Shown here piece by piece: positions 24,301 through 34,985 of a DNA stretch of 64,000 nt (the first letter of the stretch is position 1; the number at the start of each line of letters is the position of its first letter). The notes below the pieces were generated by a model. That model searched no databases. It saw only the letters and a program-made list of their open reading frames with translations, and was not told the origin of the DNA. The stretch comes from Cenococcum geophilum 1.58 (taxonomy: Eukaryota > Ascomycota > Dothideomycetes > Gloniales > Gloniaceae). Both the position numbers and the translations under genes were made by a program. The stretch covers positions 496,001-560,000 of the forward strand of contig KV748183.1 of the NCBI GenBank assembly GCA_001692895.1, written 5' to 3'.

Positions 24301-27219
24301 ATAAACCTTAGAGATAGTTATAATTAGCTAAAGTAGAAACTAAGCAGAATTAAGAATAATGGTATACTTATTATATCTTTATCTAGTAAACTATTAGTCC
24401 TTTATAAAGGAGTTAAGTAATAAATTAGTAACGTCCTAACGGAAGTTAGAGGCTTTGCGGTTAATTAGCGTTAAGTAGTACTCATCCAAATCTATAACGA
24501 GATTTTGCTCTTATAAGAAAACTACGTAAATACGGCTAGTATAGTAGTTAATTTTATTAACTAAGATAACGGACTGTAAGCATCTCTAGAAAAGGACGCA
24601 TTTATATTAATCTTTAAGGACATCTCTAACGTTAGCAAAATGGCTAAAGATTAGAGAAACCAATATAACGAAGCTAGAGAAACCATTTAAAAGGCCTAGG
24701 GATAAGATGTTCTTAACGGACCGCTAAAATACGCAGTCTCCTATAACTTCCTCTTCGCCGTCTAAAAGCTCGCAATACACCTACTTTTTAAAGTTATAGT
24801 AAGAGTTAATAAAGCTCTAATTAACAGGCTTAAACGTCTAGGACGTGGTATTAAGAACACTACTCAACTACAGCTAACTAATTTTATACTCGCATCTAAG
24901 ATATTAGAAAGGGTAATATTAGACTAGGTGGTAAATAAGTATGGTTTAGGAAGACACTTAACTAGCTTCTTTATTCCAAATAAGGACCTGCCGCTAAGAA
25001 GTAGGAGACTAACTACTATAGGACTAGAGGTTACTAATATCGGAATTAGATAAGTAGGAGAGAGCTTAGCTCTTATACTGCGAATATATTTACGGCATAC
25101 TTCTAATATAATAAATCCCTTAGCCTTTTAGCCATTAACACCTATTTAAGGAGGAGGTATTAATATTATACCAAGCCCATCCTAATAAGGATCGCCTATA
25201 TTAGTTAACTTGCCTTTATTATCTATAAACAAGAGCATTCTCGCAGCTAGAACGCCTATTAGCTCGCCCCCGCGGCTACTAGTATCTTTATTAAAAAGGA
25301 ATCCAAAAAGGGGGCTAATAATTGCTTACCCGGAAGTAGGGGGGCTAGGAGTAGAATTAATGTTTAATAAAAACATTATTAAGCTAGGAGATAATGTGGA
25401 GTATATTAAGGAGGCTATAGATACTATGGCGGTACTCTGTGCAAAATAAGGATGCGACTACAAGGATAACGTGCTAGCGTATCTTAAGGTATCCCTAAAT
25501 TAAACTACTAAAATCAAACTAATAGAGGTTATAAAGCTCTTGCGCAGCTAGTATAGGGCGGCTAGTTCTAATCCGGAGATATATAAGGTCTGCTAGATAT
25601 ATACTTAAGTAATAGGAGGACGTATGGGTTTAGCGATAAAAGGTCTAAACTATGCCGTACTATATTACAGACTCCGTTTAATATATTACGCCTATAACTA
25701 CCTCAGCACCATAAAGACCGATCCTACTACATATTCCTAGTTTAGAAAGGCTTATAGACCTCTAGTTCCGTCCAATTCCTTAGGACCATATAAGTTTATT
25801 TATAACTTAGCGCTAAGGTTTTCCTATAACAGAGAGGCTTTACTTAATTAGATAATATTACTAAAAGACTAAAAAGTATAGCAGCAAGAAGGATCCGTAA
25901 TTTTAAACGTATTTGGATAGTAGTGGGATTCTAGCATCTTAACAATAATTAATAAGAAAATGCGTATATACCGCTATTATTAGCGTCTAATTAATAGGCG
26001 GCCAAATTACGGCTAGTTAAGAATAATAGTCTATAGTTTTTGCTAACAGCTAATAAAACAAGACCCTTAGTATTATTATCTCTATTACGCCCTTAGACCT
26101 AACAGCTAGTGGCGACTTATCTCCTACCCTTATTATACAAAATTCGCAGTTAAAGGAGACTCTATAGCTTTCCGCTATATTAACATTAATATTCCCTTAC
26201 TCCTTAAAAGTAGATATAGTGCCGATATAATCTAAGGAAGCGTTTCTCTAAATAATAAGACTAAAGATAACTACACAATTATCCTACTTAGCATATATTA
26301 CCACCTAGAATTATAGTAGGAGGATCTTAAGGCGTAAGGATTAACTAAGGGCAACAGATTTATTCACAAGATCTCTAACCAAAACTGGACTATTAAAGAC
26401 GTAGAAAAGTATATAACCAACTAGGTAGCTTAGCTATATAAGAAAGGAGATATATATATAACTATGCCTTACCTTCCTTATAGAGTAAAAGGACCTTTAA
26501 CTAAAACCCGGCAAACAATACTACTATAGTTCCTTAGTATTTAGGACGATTATAATAACCTTAAGGTTACTAAAGGAGGTACTTAGGCAGAGTTGGCAGA
26601 TGCGCACTAAGACTTAAGAGCGCCGCCCCATACGCCGTCTAGGCATACTAATCTCTACAGCACAATTCTATATCGCTTCCCTATAGCAGTTAAACTTATA
26701 GCTGCTAGCGCTTTATCCGACGCCCTTTTTAATAAACGACGATAGGATTCTCCAGCGGTAGTTTAAGATTATAACCTTCTTCTCAATAGCAATAGAAACG
26801 AAGTTAGGAAATAGATACATTTCTACCGTCTTAGGGCCGTTAAGAATTACAAAGATGCGTTTAAGCTAATGCGTATAACTAAGATAGAACGCTTTAATAG
26901 CCGCTTTTACTTCTACTGCATTAATAATAGAATCGATCCTTTAGCTATTACGGTAAATCTAAGTAGAGTGCCCCTAGTTGTTGTAAAAGAATAGAGTTAT
27001 GCGGAGTTACCTAAAGAATTATAGGACAGAACTAAGTAAATAAAAGGGCGCGAAAGAGCTATATTATCTAAGAGCCGCCAGTCTAAAGTCTCTCTTGCTA
27101 CTTAGCTAAGTAGATAAGAACGGTCTTATTTAACCAGAACGGAGTCTCCTCGTTCGCTATCTCGGGTTTATGGTAAGGGTAAGAAACGCATGCAATTACC
27201 TACCGCGCCTTTATTTTAA
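24301..27219 (+). pseudogene. Extra ORF of Gypsy-3, possibly a 2OG-Fe(II) dioxygenase-like protein
   Basis: A single frame (frame 1) can be followed for about 970 codons with no frameshift; the interruptions I see are TAA/TAG at plausible Gln/Trp positions. The stretch 25210-25449 is open. The N-terminal half is helical and unrecognised. In the C-terminal half the reading is FRYININIP at 26170-26196, then GSVSLNN, then LLSIYYHLE at 26284-26310, and later Arg- and Trp/Phe-rich conserved blocks. If Tyr/Asn/Ser are reverted for RIP, this is H-x-D ... PG-x-H-x-H, the iron-binding spacing of phytanoyl-CoA or TET/JBP-like dioxygenases. The position, between integrase and 3' LTR, is where retroviruses carry env. 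The enzyme assignment is an inference; the existence of the long frame is seen. Confidence 0.55.
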
Positions 27220-27280
27220 AGATAAGGAGTTTTAGAGTTTTAGAAGTCGTTAGGGGACAACAACTTAGGTAGGGGAGGTA

Positions 27281-27556
27281 TGTGGTGGTATAATTTGGCC
27301 CCTAGATTTAATATCTAGATTAGGCATAGCTTTAGAAGAGCCTAGGCCTTATATAAGTTATATAGATCGGTCTAAAGCCCTTAAAGTCTTTAATAACTCA
27401 AACAGGCACAACGGACACATAATACACTCTTTTCTTTCTTTCTTACTGCCTATTCTACTAACTAATTACGACTAATTAACTAACTAACCGACCGACTAAC
27501 AGAAAGACAGACAGCACTGTGACTTTTCTATCTTAGAGAGGTCGTACCCTCCCACA
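27281..27556 (+). repeat. Gypsy-3 3' LTR
   Basis: It starts TGTGGTGGTATAATTTGG after the purine tract and ends GTACCCTCCCACA. It is paired with 16909-17188. The 5' LTR keeps TTCGGGAG where this copy has TTTAGAAG, and the reverse pattern occurs elsewhere, so both copies were mutated independently after insertion. Confidence 0.93.
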
Positions 27557-28415
27557 CTACTAGTTAATATCTGCGATATTAATGCTATATAATTATACTA
27601 GAACTTAGTTTAGCCTAATACCGTTACCTTTATAACTAGCTTATATATAGTTAATTAAATAATTAAGGAAAAGGAAAGTAAGCTTAGTAGATAAGAAAGC
27701 GAGCTTATAAATAAGGAACTAGTAGAACAAAAGCTACCCTATTAATACTAGAAATTTAAGGATATATTCTCTAAAGCAGTGTTTAATATACTTCCACCTT
27801 ACTAACTATATAACTATAAGATCGAGATTAAGCAGGGTAAGGAAAACACCCTCAGCTTTAGCCCCCTCTATAAGCAGTTTATTACCGAATTATAGGCTAT
27901 AAAGTAGTATCTTATTAATAACCTAAATAAGGGCTTTATTAAGCCTAGCCGAGCTCCTTTTACCTCGCCTATTTTCTTTATTAAAAAGCTAAATAATCTA
28001 ACCTATAAGGACCGCTATCCGCTACCCCTACTTAATAAGACTTTAGCCCAAATAAGTAGAGCTAAGGTCTTTATAAAGCTTAATATCGGCTAGGCCTTTT
28101 ACTAAATTAGAATAAACCCTAGGTCTAAGGATCTTACTATATTTTAGACTTATTATAAAATATATAAATATAAGGTACTCCCTTTTAGACTAACTAACGG
28201 ACCTATTATATACTAGCGGTATATAAACGATATACTCTTTAACTATTTTAACAACTTCTATACAGCCTATTTAGATAATATTATAATCTACTCTAAGAAT
28301 AAGTTAGAATATAAGGAGCATATTGATAAAGTCTTATAACGGCTCTATAATTCTAGCCTCTAGGTTAATATTAAGAAGTTAAAGTTTAGTGTTAAGCGTA
28401 TAAAGTACCTCCTCC
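27557..28415 (+). pseudogene. Gypsy-A reverse transcriptase, 3' truncated
   Basis: This resumes the Gypsy-A frame after the Gypsy-3 insertion. Conserved Gypsy RT blocks are present: RYPLPLLNKTLAQI, AKVFIKLNIG-stop-AFY-stop-IRI, VLPFRLTNGPIIY, and the catalytic YLDD as YLDN at 28268-28279. The frame ends near 28415 at KRIKYLL, where the conserved FLG block should follow. Sequence then changes abruptly to minisatellite. RNase H and integrase of Gypsy-A are missing, so the element is truncated or rearranged here. Confidence 0.87.
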
Positions 28416-28438
28416 CCTAAATTGAATTAGATACTAAT

Positions 28439-28830
28439 ATAGGCAAATAGGCAGGTAGGCAGGCAAATAGGTAGGTAAGTAGGTAGGCAGGCAGGTAAGT
28501 AGGCAGGTAGGAGAGGACCGTCGCCAAAACCAGCCAATTAATTTAATCAATTGAATTAAATCGAACCAGAGCCTTAATATCAGCCTATTATTAAATAAGG
28601 CACCCCAAACAACCACCGTTTAAACATACAGCCAGCGAACGCCTATAGAAAACGATTCGAATTAATATAATTAATCGCAATTAAATTAAGCAGATCCTTC
28701 GATCGAGCTAACCTCTCCCCTAAATTATAAATACAGACAAGTAGGTATAGACAGGTAGGCACGACAGGCAGGCATAGGCAGGCTCAGATAGGTAGAACAG
28801 GCAGGCAGGCAGATAGGCACTAGGCCTAGT
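28439..28830. repeat. GGCAGGTA-type degenerate minisatellite and flanking module
   Basis: Bases 28439-28513 and 28735-28820 are degenerate tandem arrays of AGGTAGGCAGGCA. Between them is a module (GAGGACCGTCGCCAAAACCAG at 28511-28532 and CAGCCAGCGAACGCC near 28629, then an ATTCGA-rich palindromic stretch) that reappears in the same order at 30400-31025. Open frames across it are repeat by-products. Confidence 0.75.
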
Positions 28831-29080
28831 TAAGAAATCAGCACACGGCCGGTAGATTATCGGGAACATCGCCAATTAACAATTTAGAGCCTCCGTAAGA
28901 GGCTCCTTAGTTAATCGCCTAACGCCTAAGCAATTGTAGAGCTCCTATAACAGATATAGGCGATAAGCAGATTGGATTATTTAGATTATATATAATTAAA
29001 TTAATTTTGTATTTTTTAACTAGCTATAAATACTAGAGTGTTAATATACCCTATTTTTAAATCTAGAATTTTTATTATTA
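28831..29080. other. No gene seen; low-complexity AT-rich DNA
   Basis: Apart from a short inverted pair (GAGCCTCCGTAAGAGGCTCC at 28888-28907), I see no coding or RNA feature in this stretch. Confidence 0.5.
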
Positions 29081-29169
29081 TCCTAATAGTCCTAATAGTC
29101 CTAATAGTCCTAATAGTCCTAATAGTCCTAGAGGTCCTAAAGGTCCTAGAGGTCCTAGTAGTCCGAGTA
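29081..29169 (+). repeat. 9-bp tandem repeat (TCCTAATAG)n
   Basis: About nine to ten uninterrupted copies of a 9-base unit, drifting from TCCTAATAG to TCCTAGAGG at the right end. A related TCCTAATAG/CTCCTAGCAGG motif forms the minisatellite at 44138-44398. From 29170 to 29450 no gene is seen. Confidence 0.9.
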
Positions 29170-29451
29170 ACCTCCTAATAGGATACCAAGTATAAGTGTC
29201 TTTTAGAGCTCCTAACAGCCCTAATAGGAGCTATTAGAAGCTATTAGTACTATTAAAAGGCATAAACATTTTGCTAATGTATATATATATAGCATATACT
29301 TTAGATATTTTAGTTTATACCGATAATTCTATTAGAGACTACGCTTAGCTTTTACTAACCCTATATTACGGAGTGAGTATAAGCGACTATCGGTAAAATA
29401 TTCGCAGGATGAGATTTAAGTAGACTTTGATTTTCGCGTTTCGCGTAATTA

Positions 29452-29645
29452 ACATGCAATTTAACTAACTCGACACGCAATTGACCAACTTGACACGCAT
29501 TTGACTAACTTAACACGCAATTTAACTAACTTAACACGTAATTAACTAACTTAACACGCAATTTGACTAACTTAATACGCAATTAACTAACTTAATACGT
29601 AATTTAACCAACTTAATACGCAATTAACACGCAATTGACTAACTT
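29452..29645 (+). repeat. About 20-bp tandem repeat (ACACGCAATTTAACTAACTT)n
   Basis: Roughly ten degenerate copies of a unit of 19-21 bases. It is followed by AT-rich DNA with isolated related fragments to 29810. No coding sequence. Confidence 0.85.
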
Positions 29646-29811
29646 AATATATTTAAAAGTTAAATAATACGCAGTTAACATACTTAGCAACTTTAAAAGG
29701 TAACTATATATTTCTTAACATGCAATTAAGGTAAAGTTATATGCTATATATTTAACTATTATATATTATCTAATATAATCTTATANAATCTTATATAGTC
29801 TTATTACTTAG

Positions 29812-30285
29812 AGGCTCTGNACGAGGCTCTGCACGAGGCTCTACACGAAGCTCTACACGAAGCTCTGCGTACAGAGGCTCTGCACGAAGCTCTGCGCATA
29901 GAGGCTCTGCACGAAGCTCTGCGCATAGAGGCTCTGCACGAAGCTCTGCGCATAGAGGCTCCGCACGAAGCTCTGCACGAAGCTCTGCACGAAGCTCTGC
30001 ACGAAGCTCTACGTACAGAGGCTCTGCACGAGGCTCTGCGCGAGGCTCTGCGTATGGAGGCTCTGCACGAAGCTCTGCACGAAGCTCTGCACGAGGCTCT
30101 GCGCGAAGCTCTGCGTACGGAGGCTCTACACGAAGCTCTGCACGAGGCTCTGCGCGAAGCTCTGCATACGGAGGCTCTACACGAAGCTCTACACGAAGCT
30201 CTATACGAAGCTCTACGTACAGAGGCTCTGCACAAGGCTCTGCGCGAAGCTCTGCGTACGGAGGCTCTACACGAAGCTCTGCATC
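29812..30285 (+). repeat. 12-bp minisatellite (GCTCTGCACGAA)n
   Basis: About 40 copies of a 12-base unit, some with GCGTAC or GCGCAT insertions that give a longer higher-order period. Because 12 is a multiple of three, all frames are open on both strands and encode short repeats (EALH, RASC). These are not taken as genes. CpA and TpG are abundant, so the array is not RIP-depleted. Two N bases lie at its left edge. The run ends at GCATCGGGTCCCCGCG near 30280-30295. Confidence 0.92.
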
Positions 30286-30400
30286 GGGTCCCCGCGTATA
30301 TTCCCGATAGCGTCTACACGTGTCTCTGCCTATGTAGCCGCCTTATTTTTTACCCTTCCTCCTTCCTTACATCCTCCCTACCTAGGGAGGCACTAGAACG
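30286..30400. other. Short unique spacer between minisatellites
   Basis: About 110 bases of non-repeat sequence with a CCTTCCTCCTTCC pyrimidine tract. No feature is recognised. Confidence 0.5.
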
Positions 30401-30976
30401 GCAGCCAGCAGAGGACCGTTGCTAGAACTAGATGACTATCGCTAGAACCAGACGACCGTCGCCAGAACCAGACGACCGTTACCAGAACCAGACGACCGTT
30501 ACCAGAACCAGACGACCGTTACCAGAACCAGACGACCGTCGCCAGAGCCAGACGACCGTCGCCAGAACCAGACGACCGTCGTCAGAGCCAGACGACTATC
30601 GCCAGAGCCAGACAACTGTCGCTAGAACCAGACGACCGTCGCCAGAACCAGACGACTGTCGCCAGAACCAGACGACCGTCGCCAGAACCAGACGACTATC
30701 GCCCAGAGCCAGACAACTGTCGCTAGAACCAGACGACCGTCGCCAGAACCAGACGACCGTCGCCAGAACCAGACGACCGTTACCAGAACCAGACGACCGT
30801 CGCCAGAACCAGACGACCGTCTCCAGAGTCAGACGACTGTCGCCAAAACCAGACGACTGTCGCCAGAGCCAGACGACCGTCGCTAGAACCAGACGACCGT
30901 CGCCAGAACCAGACGACCGTCTCCAGAGTCAGACAACCATCGCCAGAACCAGACGACTGTCGCCAGAGCCAGACGA
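30401..30976 (+). repeat. 20-bp minisatellite (GCCAGAACCAGACGACCGTC)n
   Basis: Nearly 29 copies of a 20-base unit with scattered single-base variants (GTC/GTT, AACC/AGCC) and one 1-base insertion near 30702. The 60-base least common multiple gives a 20-residue pseudo-protein repeat on both strands. The unit's GACGACCGTCG core is self-complementary (CGAC/GTCG), giving hairpin potential. CpA is retained throughout. Confidence 0.93.
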
Positions 30977-31030
30977 CAACGACTAGCCAGCGAACACTAT
31001 AAACGATTCGATCGATTGATCGAATCAAGG
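30977..31030. repeat. Junction module with ATCGAT-rich near-palindrome
   Basis: CTAGCCAGCGAACAC followed by CGATTCGATCGATTGATCG (about 31003-31023). The same order, GCCAGCGAACGCC then CGATTCG, is found at 28629-28665, so the minisatellite block contains a duplicated framework. Confidence 0.65.
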
Positions 31031-31440
31031 TAGCACAGATTAGGTAGGCACAAAACAGGGAGATGCTGACGGGTAGGCAGATGCAGACAGGTAGGCAGAT
31101 ACAGACAGGTAAGGAGGCAGATGCAGACAGGCAAGCAGATGCAGACAGGTAGGTGCAGATACAGAATAGGTAAGCAGATGCAGACAGGCAAGCAGATGCA
31201 GACAGGTAGGCAGATACAGATAGGTAAGCAGATGCAGACAGGCAAGCAGATGCAGACAGGTAGGCGATGCAGACGGGTAGGTAATGCAGATAGGTAGGTA
31301 GATACAGATAGGTAAGCAGATATAAATAGGTAAGCAGATGCAGACAGGCAAGCAGATATAGATAGGTAGGCGATGCAGATAGGTAGGCAATGTAGACAGG
31401 TAGGCAATGTAGGCAGGTAGGTAAGTTAATAGGTAGATAG
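31031..31440 (+). repeat. 18-bp minisatellite (GTAGGCAGATGCAGACAG)n
   Basis: About 22 degenerate copies. Some units shorten by a few bases around 31265-31300 and 31370-31420. The two long minus-strand open frames across it (ends at 31407 and 31390) encode only Cys/Leu/Tyr repeats and are by-products. It is related in sequence to the array at 28439-28513. Confidence 0.9.
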
Positions 31441-31589
31441 GTAGAAGAGAACCATCGCTATATTATATTAAATTATCTAAAATAATAATATTTATTTTGC
31501 TAGCCTTATAAATAGCTTTAAAGTAGCTTTTATTTATTTAAAATATGCTATTAGTATAAAAGAGGTAAATATAATTGTGGTTGCCAATG

Positions 31590-31660
31590 GCGCAGATTGC
31601 TGGCAGGTTACTCGCAGGTTGCGCGTAGGTTGCGCGCAGGCTGCGCGCAGGCTGCGTGTC
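31590..31660 (+). repeat. 10-bp repeat (TTGCGCGCAGG)n next to the Gypsy-D LTR
   Basis: Five or so copies of GCAGGTTGCGCG/GCAGGCTGCGCG, GC-rich against an AT-rich background. The flanks 31441-31590 are AT-rich and show no gene. Confidence 0.75.
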
Positions 31661-31744
31661 AAAAAAACACGATATAGGCTAGTCGGTCGAGTTGCCAAAT
31701 GACCTCAACTGCGCGCCAATTGCGTCAACCACCAACTATTGGGG

Positions 31745-32334
31745 CTATTGAAAGGGTACTATATTTTCCCAATGACAATAATATATAGTAAAGTAGATAT
31801 TATTAAGCTATATACATAAACTAGGTAATAAAATTAAAACGTTATATAAGGAAAGAAGGTAGAAAAACGGAAAGAAAGGGTATATATTATTAACTTAGTT
31901 ACTTAGTTAATACGTATATAGAGCAGAATAAGATTTAGGTTATAGTTATAAAGGCTTAGTTAAAAGAATAGAATCTATTAGTAGCTAGTAAACGAGAATT
32001 CCAAGACGAGGATTAGAAGAAGGTTAAGAAAAGGATATATCTATATATATAGCGCTAAGGGTTAGCTAAGCTCGGCCGAGCCCCTAACTAGAATCTATAA
32101 TAGTGCCATAATAGTAATCCTAGTAGAACTTAGTAGAATTTAGTGGAACTTAGCAGAATATAGCAGAATTTAGTAGAACTTAGCGGAATATAGTAAAATT
32201 TAGTAAAATTTAGTGGAATATGGCAGAATATAGCAAATTGCCGTTAGATTGCTATAGGTCGCGGCAAATTACGGTCTTATAGTTAGTAGAAATAGGTAGG
32301 TGTGTATAAGGTGTTACAGGGGTGTCTTATAATA
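31745..32334 (-). repeat. Gypsy-D 3' LTR (minus strand)
   Basis: Read on the minus strand, a purine tract AAAGGGGGAGTAC (32337-32349) is followed at 32334 by TATTATAAGACACCCC, which fits a TGT-type LTR start after RIP. The inner end is not fixed because no second LTR is present; the change in composition near 31745 is used. Inside, 32110-32225 is a run of degenerate 10-12-base repeats (GAACTTAGTAGAATTTAGTG). Confidence 0.6.
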
Positions 32335-32349
32335 GTACTCCCCCTTTAA

Positions 32350-34620
32350 ACTTAAGCTTCTGCGAGATAGGGGTATAGTAGTTCTAGGTAAAGTTTATAA
32401 AAGTCTTTTACGGCTTATATAAGTCCTATAGAGTTAATAGGTTCCTATAAAAGCTTAATAAAGCCTCTCTATTTTATAAGATATATATATTAGCGTTTTC
32501 GTTTATTATACTTAATATTATTAAATCTTTTAATAAAGCACTTATTCTTACCATCTACTTTAACTAGTAGGGGAGGGTCCTATATCTATTTAGGTAAGGC
32601 GTTTAATATAGGGGTAGTAGGGTAAAGGACTAACGTGTAGAATATAGGGGGGATTTTAACTATATTAGGGAGCTTTAATTAGTAAGAGTAAGAGGAGATA
32701 ACCTTTTTAACTTTATAAGGGCCAGCGTTCTTTTAATTATATTTAGATTTCTTATATTTAGCTAGATAAAGTTACTAATTTAATAGGCTAGTACTAGGGT
32801 TTATTTTTTGTTCGCTACGGCTTTATAAACAGATTAAGCCCATATTATTTTATTAGTAAAAAACTATTATAGTTACTCTATCTTTTCTATAAATTATTTG
32901 CTTTTATAACTTATAAGGCATAATAAGCAGGATAAGGGACGTTACTAAAGGGGTTAAAACCTATTTATAGATGCTAGCTATAGTTAGCTAGGAACGGGGA
33001 GACCTTTATAGTTTCTAAAACGGAATTACCTATAGTAAACTTGGCAAATATAAGCCAGTTAATTTAGTTATTTTATAAATACGACGTATATATCCGGATA
33101 TACTATTCTATTATAGCGTTTATACGTTCCGTTTAACTATCTATTTCTAGGTAATATATAGTAAATAATAGTGCCCTAATGCGGAGTTAGGTAGTTAGTT
33201 CTTTTTAAAATATAGAGATAAACTAGCTACCTTTATCGGGGATAATCGGTTTAAGGAGTCTGTAGAGTTTCTATATATAATCTAGGAATAGTTAGGCAAT
33301 AGTAAGCGTTAATATATTAGGGCAGGCGATTAAATGCCTTATCTTAGATAGTTAGTTTATAACTACTATAATGTTTATACAGCCTTTACTTATAGGGAGG
33401 TTAATAACAAAGTTAATTAAGATATCCTTCCATCTTTAGTCTAGAATAGGTAGTAGCTTTAGTAGGCCGTTATATATCTTATGCGAAGCTTTAGCTCGTT
33501 AGTAAATATAGCAACTAAAGACGTATCTTTATATCGTGTTATATATATTTAGCTAGTAATATTCTTATTAGAGTAGCTTTAGGGTTTTTCCTTAACCTAG
33601 GTAACTAGTTATTAGTAGGTTATATACATATTTAAGGAGCTTAAGCTTAACTTCGTTATAGTTAGGTATAACTAGGCGGTTTTAGTAGTATAAGCGGTTC
33701 CCATAGGCTTTATATTTACTTAGAGAAATCCTTTTAGAGTGTCTAATGCTATTTTGTATTAGCTTAAGCGTCTCTTAAATAAACTCGTTATTTAAGTATT
33801 TATTAGTTATAATCTATTTAATTAATTAATTAGTTATTTTAAGGATATATACTATAATATCTTTAGTAAGAGGGTTAAATAGTTTGGGGTAAAGCAAGGT
33901 CTAATTTTAGTAAGAGCGCGCTTTTTTTAATACTGGCGCGTCTTACAAGCGTTAGGTTAGGGCATTGGGCTTTTAGCCTTAAACGTCTAGGTAGTATATA
34001 ATTAAGAATTAAAAATAGGATAGGTATTCTAACTAGCGGGCTATACGGTGGCTTAGCTATTTTGTAGTTGTAAAGTACTATAGGTTCTTATAGTTGCTAA
34101 GGACCTTAATTAAAAACCTAGCGCCTTTTAGTTTAGATCGCTATTATTTAAAATATCTAATAATAGCTAATAATTTCTTATCGTAGATCTCGTAGTTATA
34201 TTTAGCTAGGCTTAGTTATTTTAAGAAGTATACTATAGGGTATAATACCCCATCCTTATTATATTAAGATAAGATACCTCTAGTAATATAGTTAGATAAG
34301 TTGGCTTTATATAACTCTTATTCAGTTTAGGTTAAAGTATTAAAGCACTAGCGCAGTATTAAATATAACCTTTAGATAGATAAAGGCCTTCTTATATTTC
34401 TTATTAAAGATAAAGGCTTTATCTTTTTAGGTTAGAGCTATAAGGGGTAAAACTAGGGCGAAGAAGTTATTAATAAACTATTGGTAGAAATTAGCAAATC
34501 CTATAAAGGCTCTTACGTCCTTAACATTCTTAGGTTTTTACCAGTTTACAATTACTTTAACTTTCTTTAGGTTTATTTATATGCCGTTTATAGAGTTAAG
34601 AACGTCAGGAAAAAATTTAC
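32350..34620 (-). pseudogene. Gypsy-D pol fragment: end of RT, RNase H, integrase, chromodomain-like tail
   Basis: On the minus strand, from 34620 the frame reads WKTPKNVKDVRAFIGFANFY-like sequence, the block that follows Gypsy RT. RNase H follows (DLRYDKKLLAI-type block near 34190). The integrase spans roughly 33500-32950 and the tail with a DPPLLVKVDGKNKCFIKR block (chromodomain-like) lies near 32540-32400. Many TAA/TAG interrupt it. The gag, protease and most of RT are missing: the left end of this copy is cut at 34620, next to a minisatellite. It shares the same direction of damage as the other elements. Confidence 0.82.
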
Positions 34621-34689
34621 CAGCATTTTCACAGCATTTAGCGGCATTTAGCGGCCAAATACGCAATCCGCGCACTATAACGTGTAGCG

Positions 34690-34985
34690 TATAGTATTAA
34701 CTTAGGTGCGGTATACTGCCGCATCTAATAACGCGGTATAGCATACTGCCGCATCTAATAACGCGATATAGCATACTGCCGCATCTAACAACGCAGTGTA
34801 GTATACTGCCGCATTTAGCAATGCGGTGTAAGCATACTACCGTATTTAATAATACAGTGCAGTATTCTACTGCATCTAATAACGCGGTATAGCATTCTGC
34901 CGTATCTAATAATACGGTATAGCATACTGCCGTATTTAGCAACGTGGTGTAAGTATACTACCGTATCTAATAACGCGGTGCAGCT
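34690..34985. repeat. 30-bp palindromic minisatellite
   Basis: About ten copies of a 30-base unit containing GCGGTATAGCATACTGCCGC, a near-perfect inverted repeat, then ATCTAATAAC. Copies vary at CpG and CpA sites. A minus-strand open frame (34942-34697) is a by-product, since 30 is a multiple of three. It abuts the truncated end of Gypsy-D. Confidence 0.9.

Larger units (their letters stand above)
16909..27556 (+). mobile_element. Gypsy-3: 10.6-kb Ty3/Gypsy element with an extra downstream ORF
   Basis: LTRs at 16909-17188 (280 bp) and 27281-27556 (276 bp) enclose gag, protease, RT, RNase H and integrase, and then about 2.9 kb of additional coding sequence before the 3' LTR. The target duplication is CTAC (16905-16908 and 27557-27560). 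A polypurine tract (TAGGTAGGGGAGGTA, 27266-27280) precedes the 3' LTR. Excision joins the protease and RT frames of Gypsy-A, confirming nesting. The RT type (TAFTTPLGLL, NSVAQF) differs from the other Gypsies here, and no chromodomain is seen after its integrase. Confidence 0.92.

Noticed and set aside
29804-30425. Long open frames of 143 and 123 codons on both strands (RASC and EALH repeats)
   Set aside because: They arise from a 12-bp tandem repeat, whose unit is a multiple of three, so every frame stays open; there is no start context, domain or non-repeat sequence.
30432-31407. Open frames of 184, 136 and 116 codons across the 20- and 18-bp arrays
   Set aside because: They are repeat by-products on both strands with overlapping coordinates; composition is dictated by the DNA unit.
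29452-31440. CRISPR array
   Set aside because: Units follow head to tail with no unique spacers, and the DNA is eukaryotic in character.
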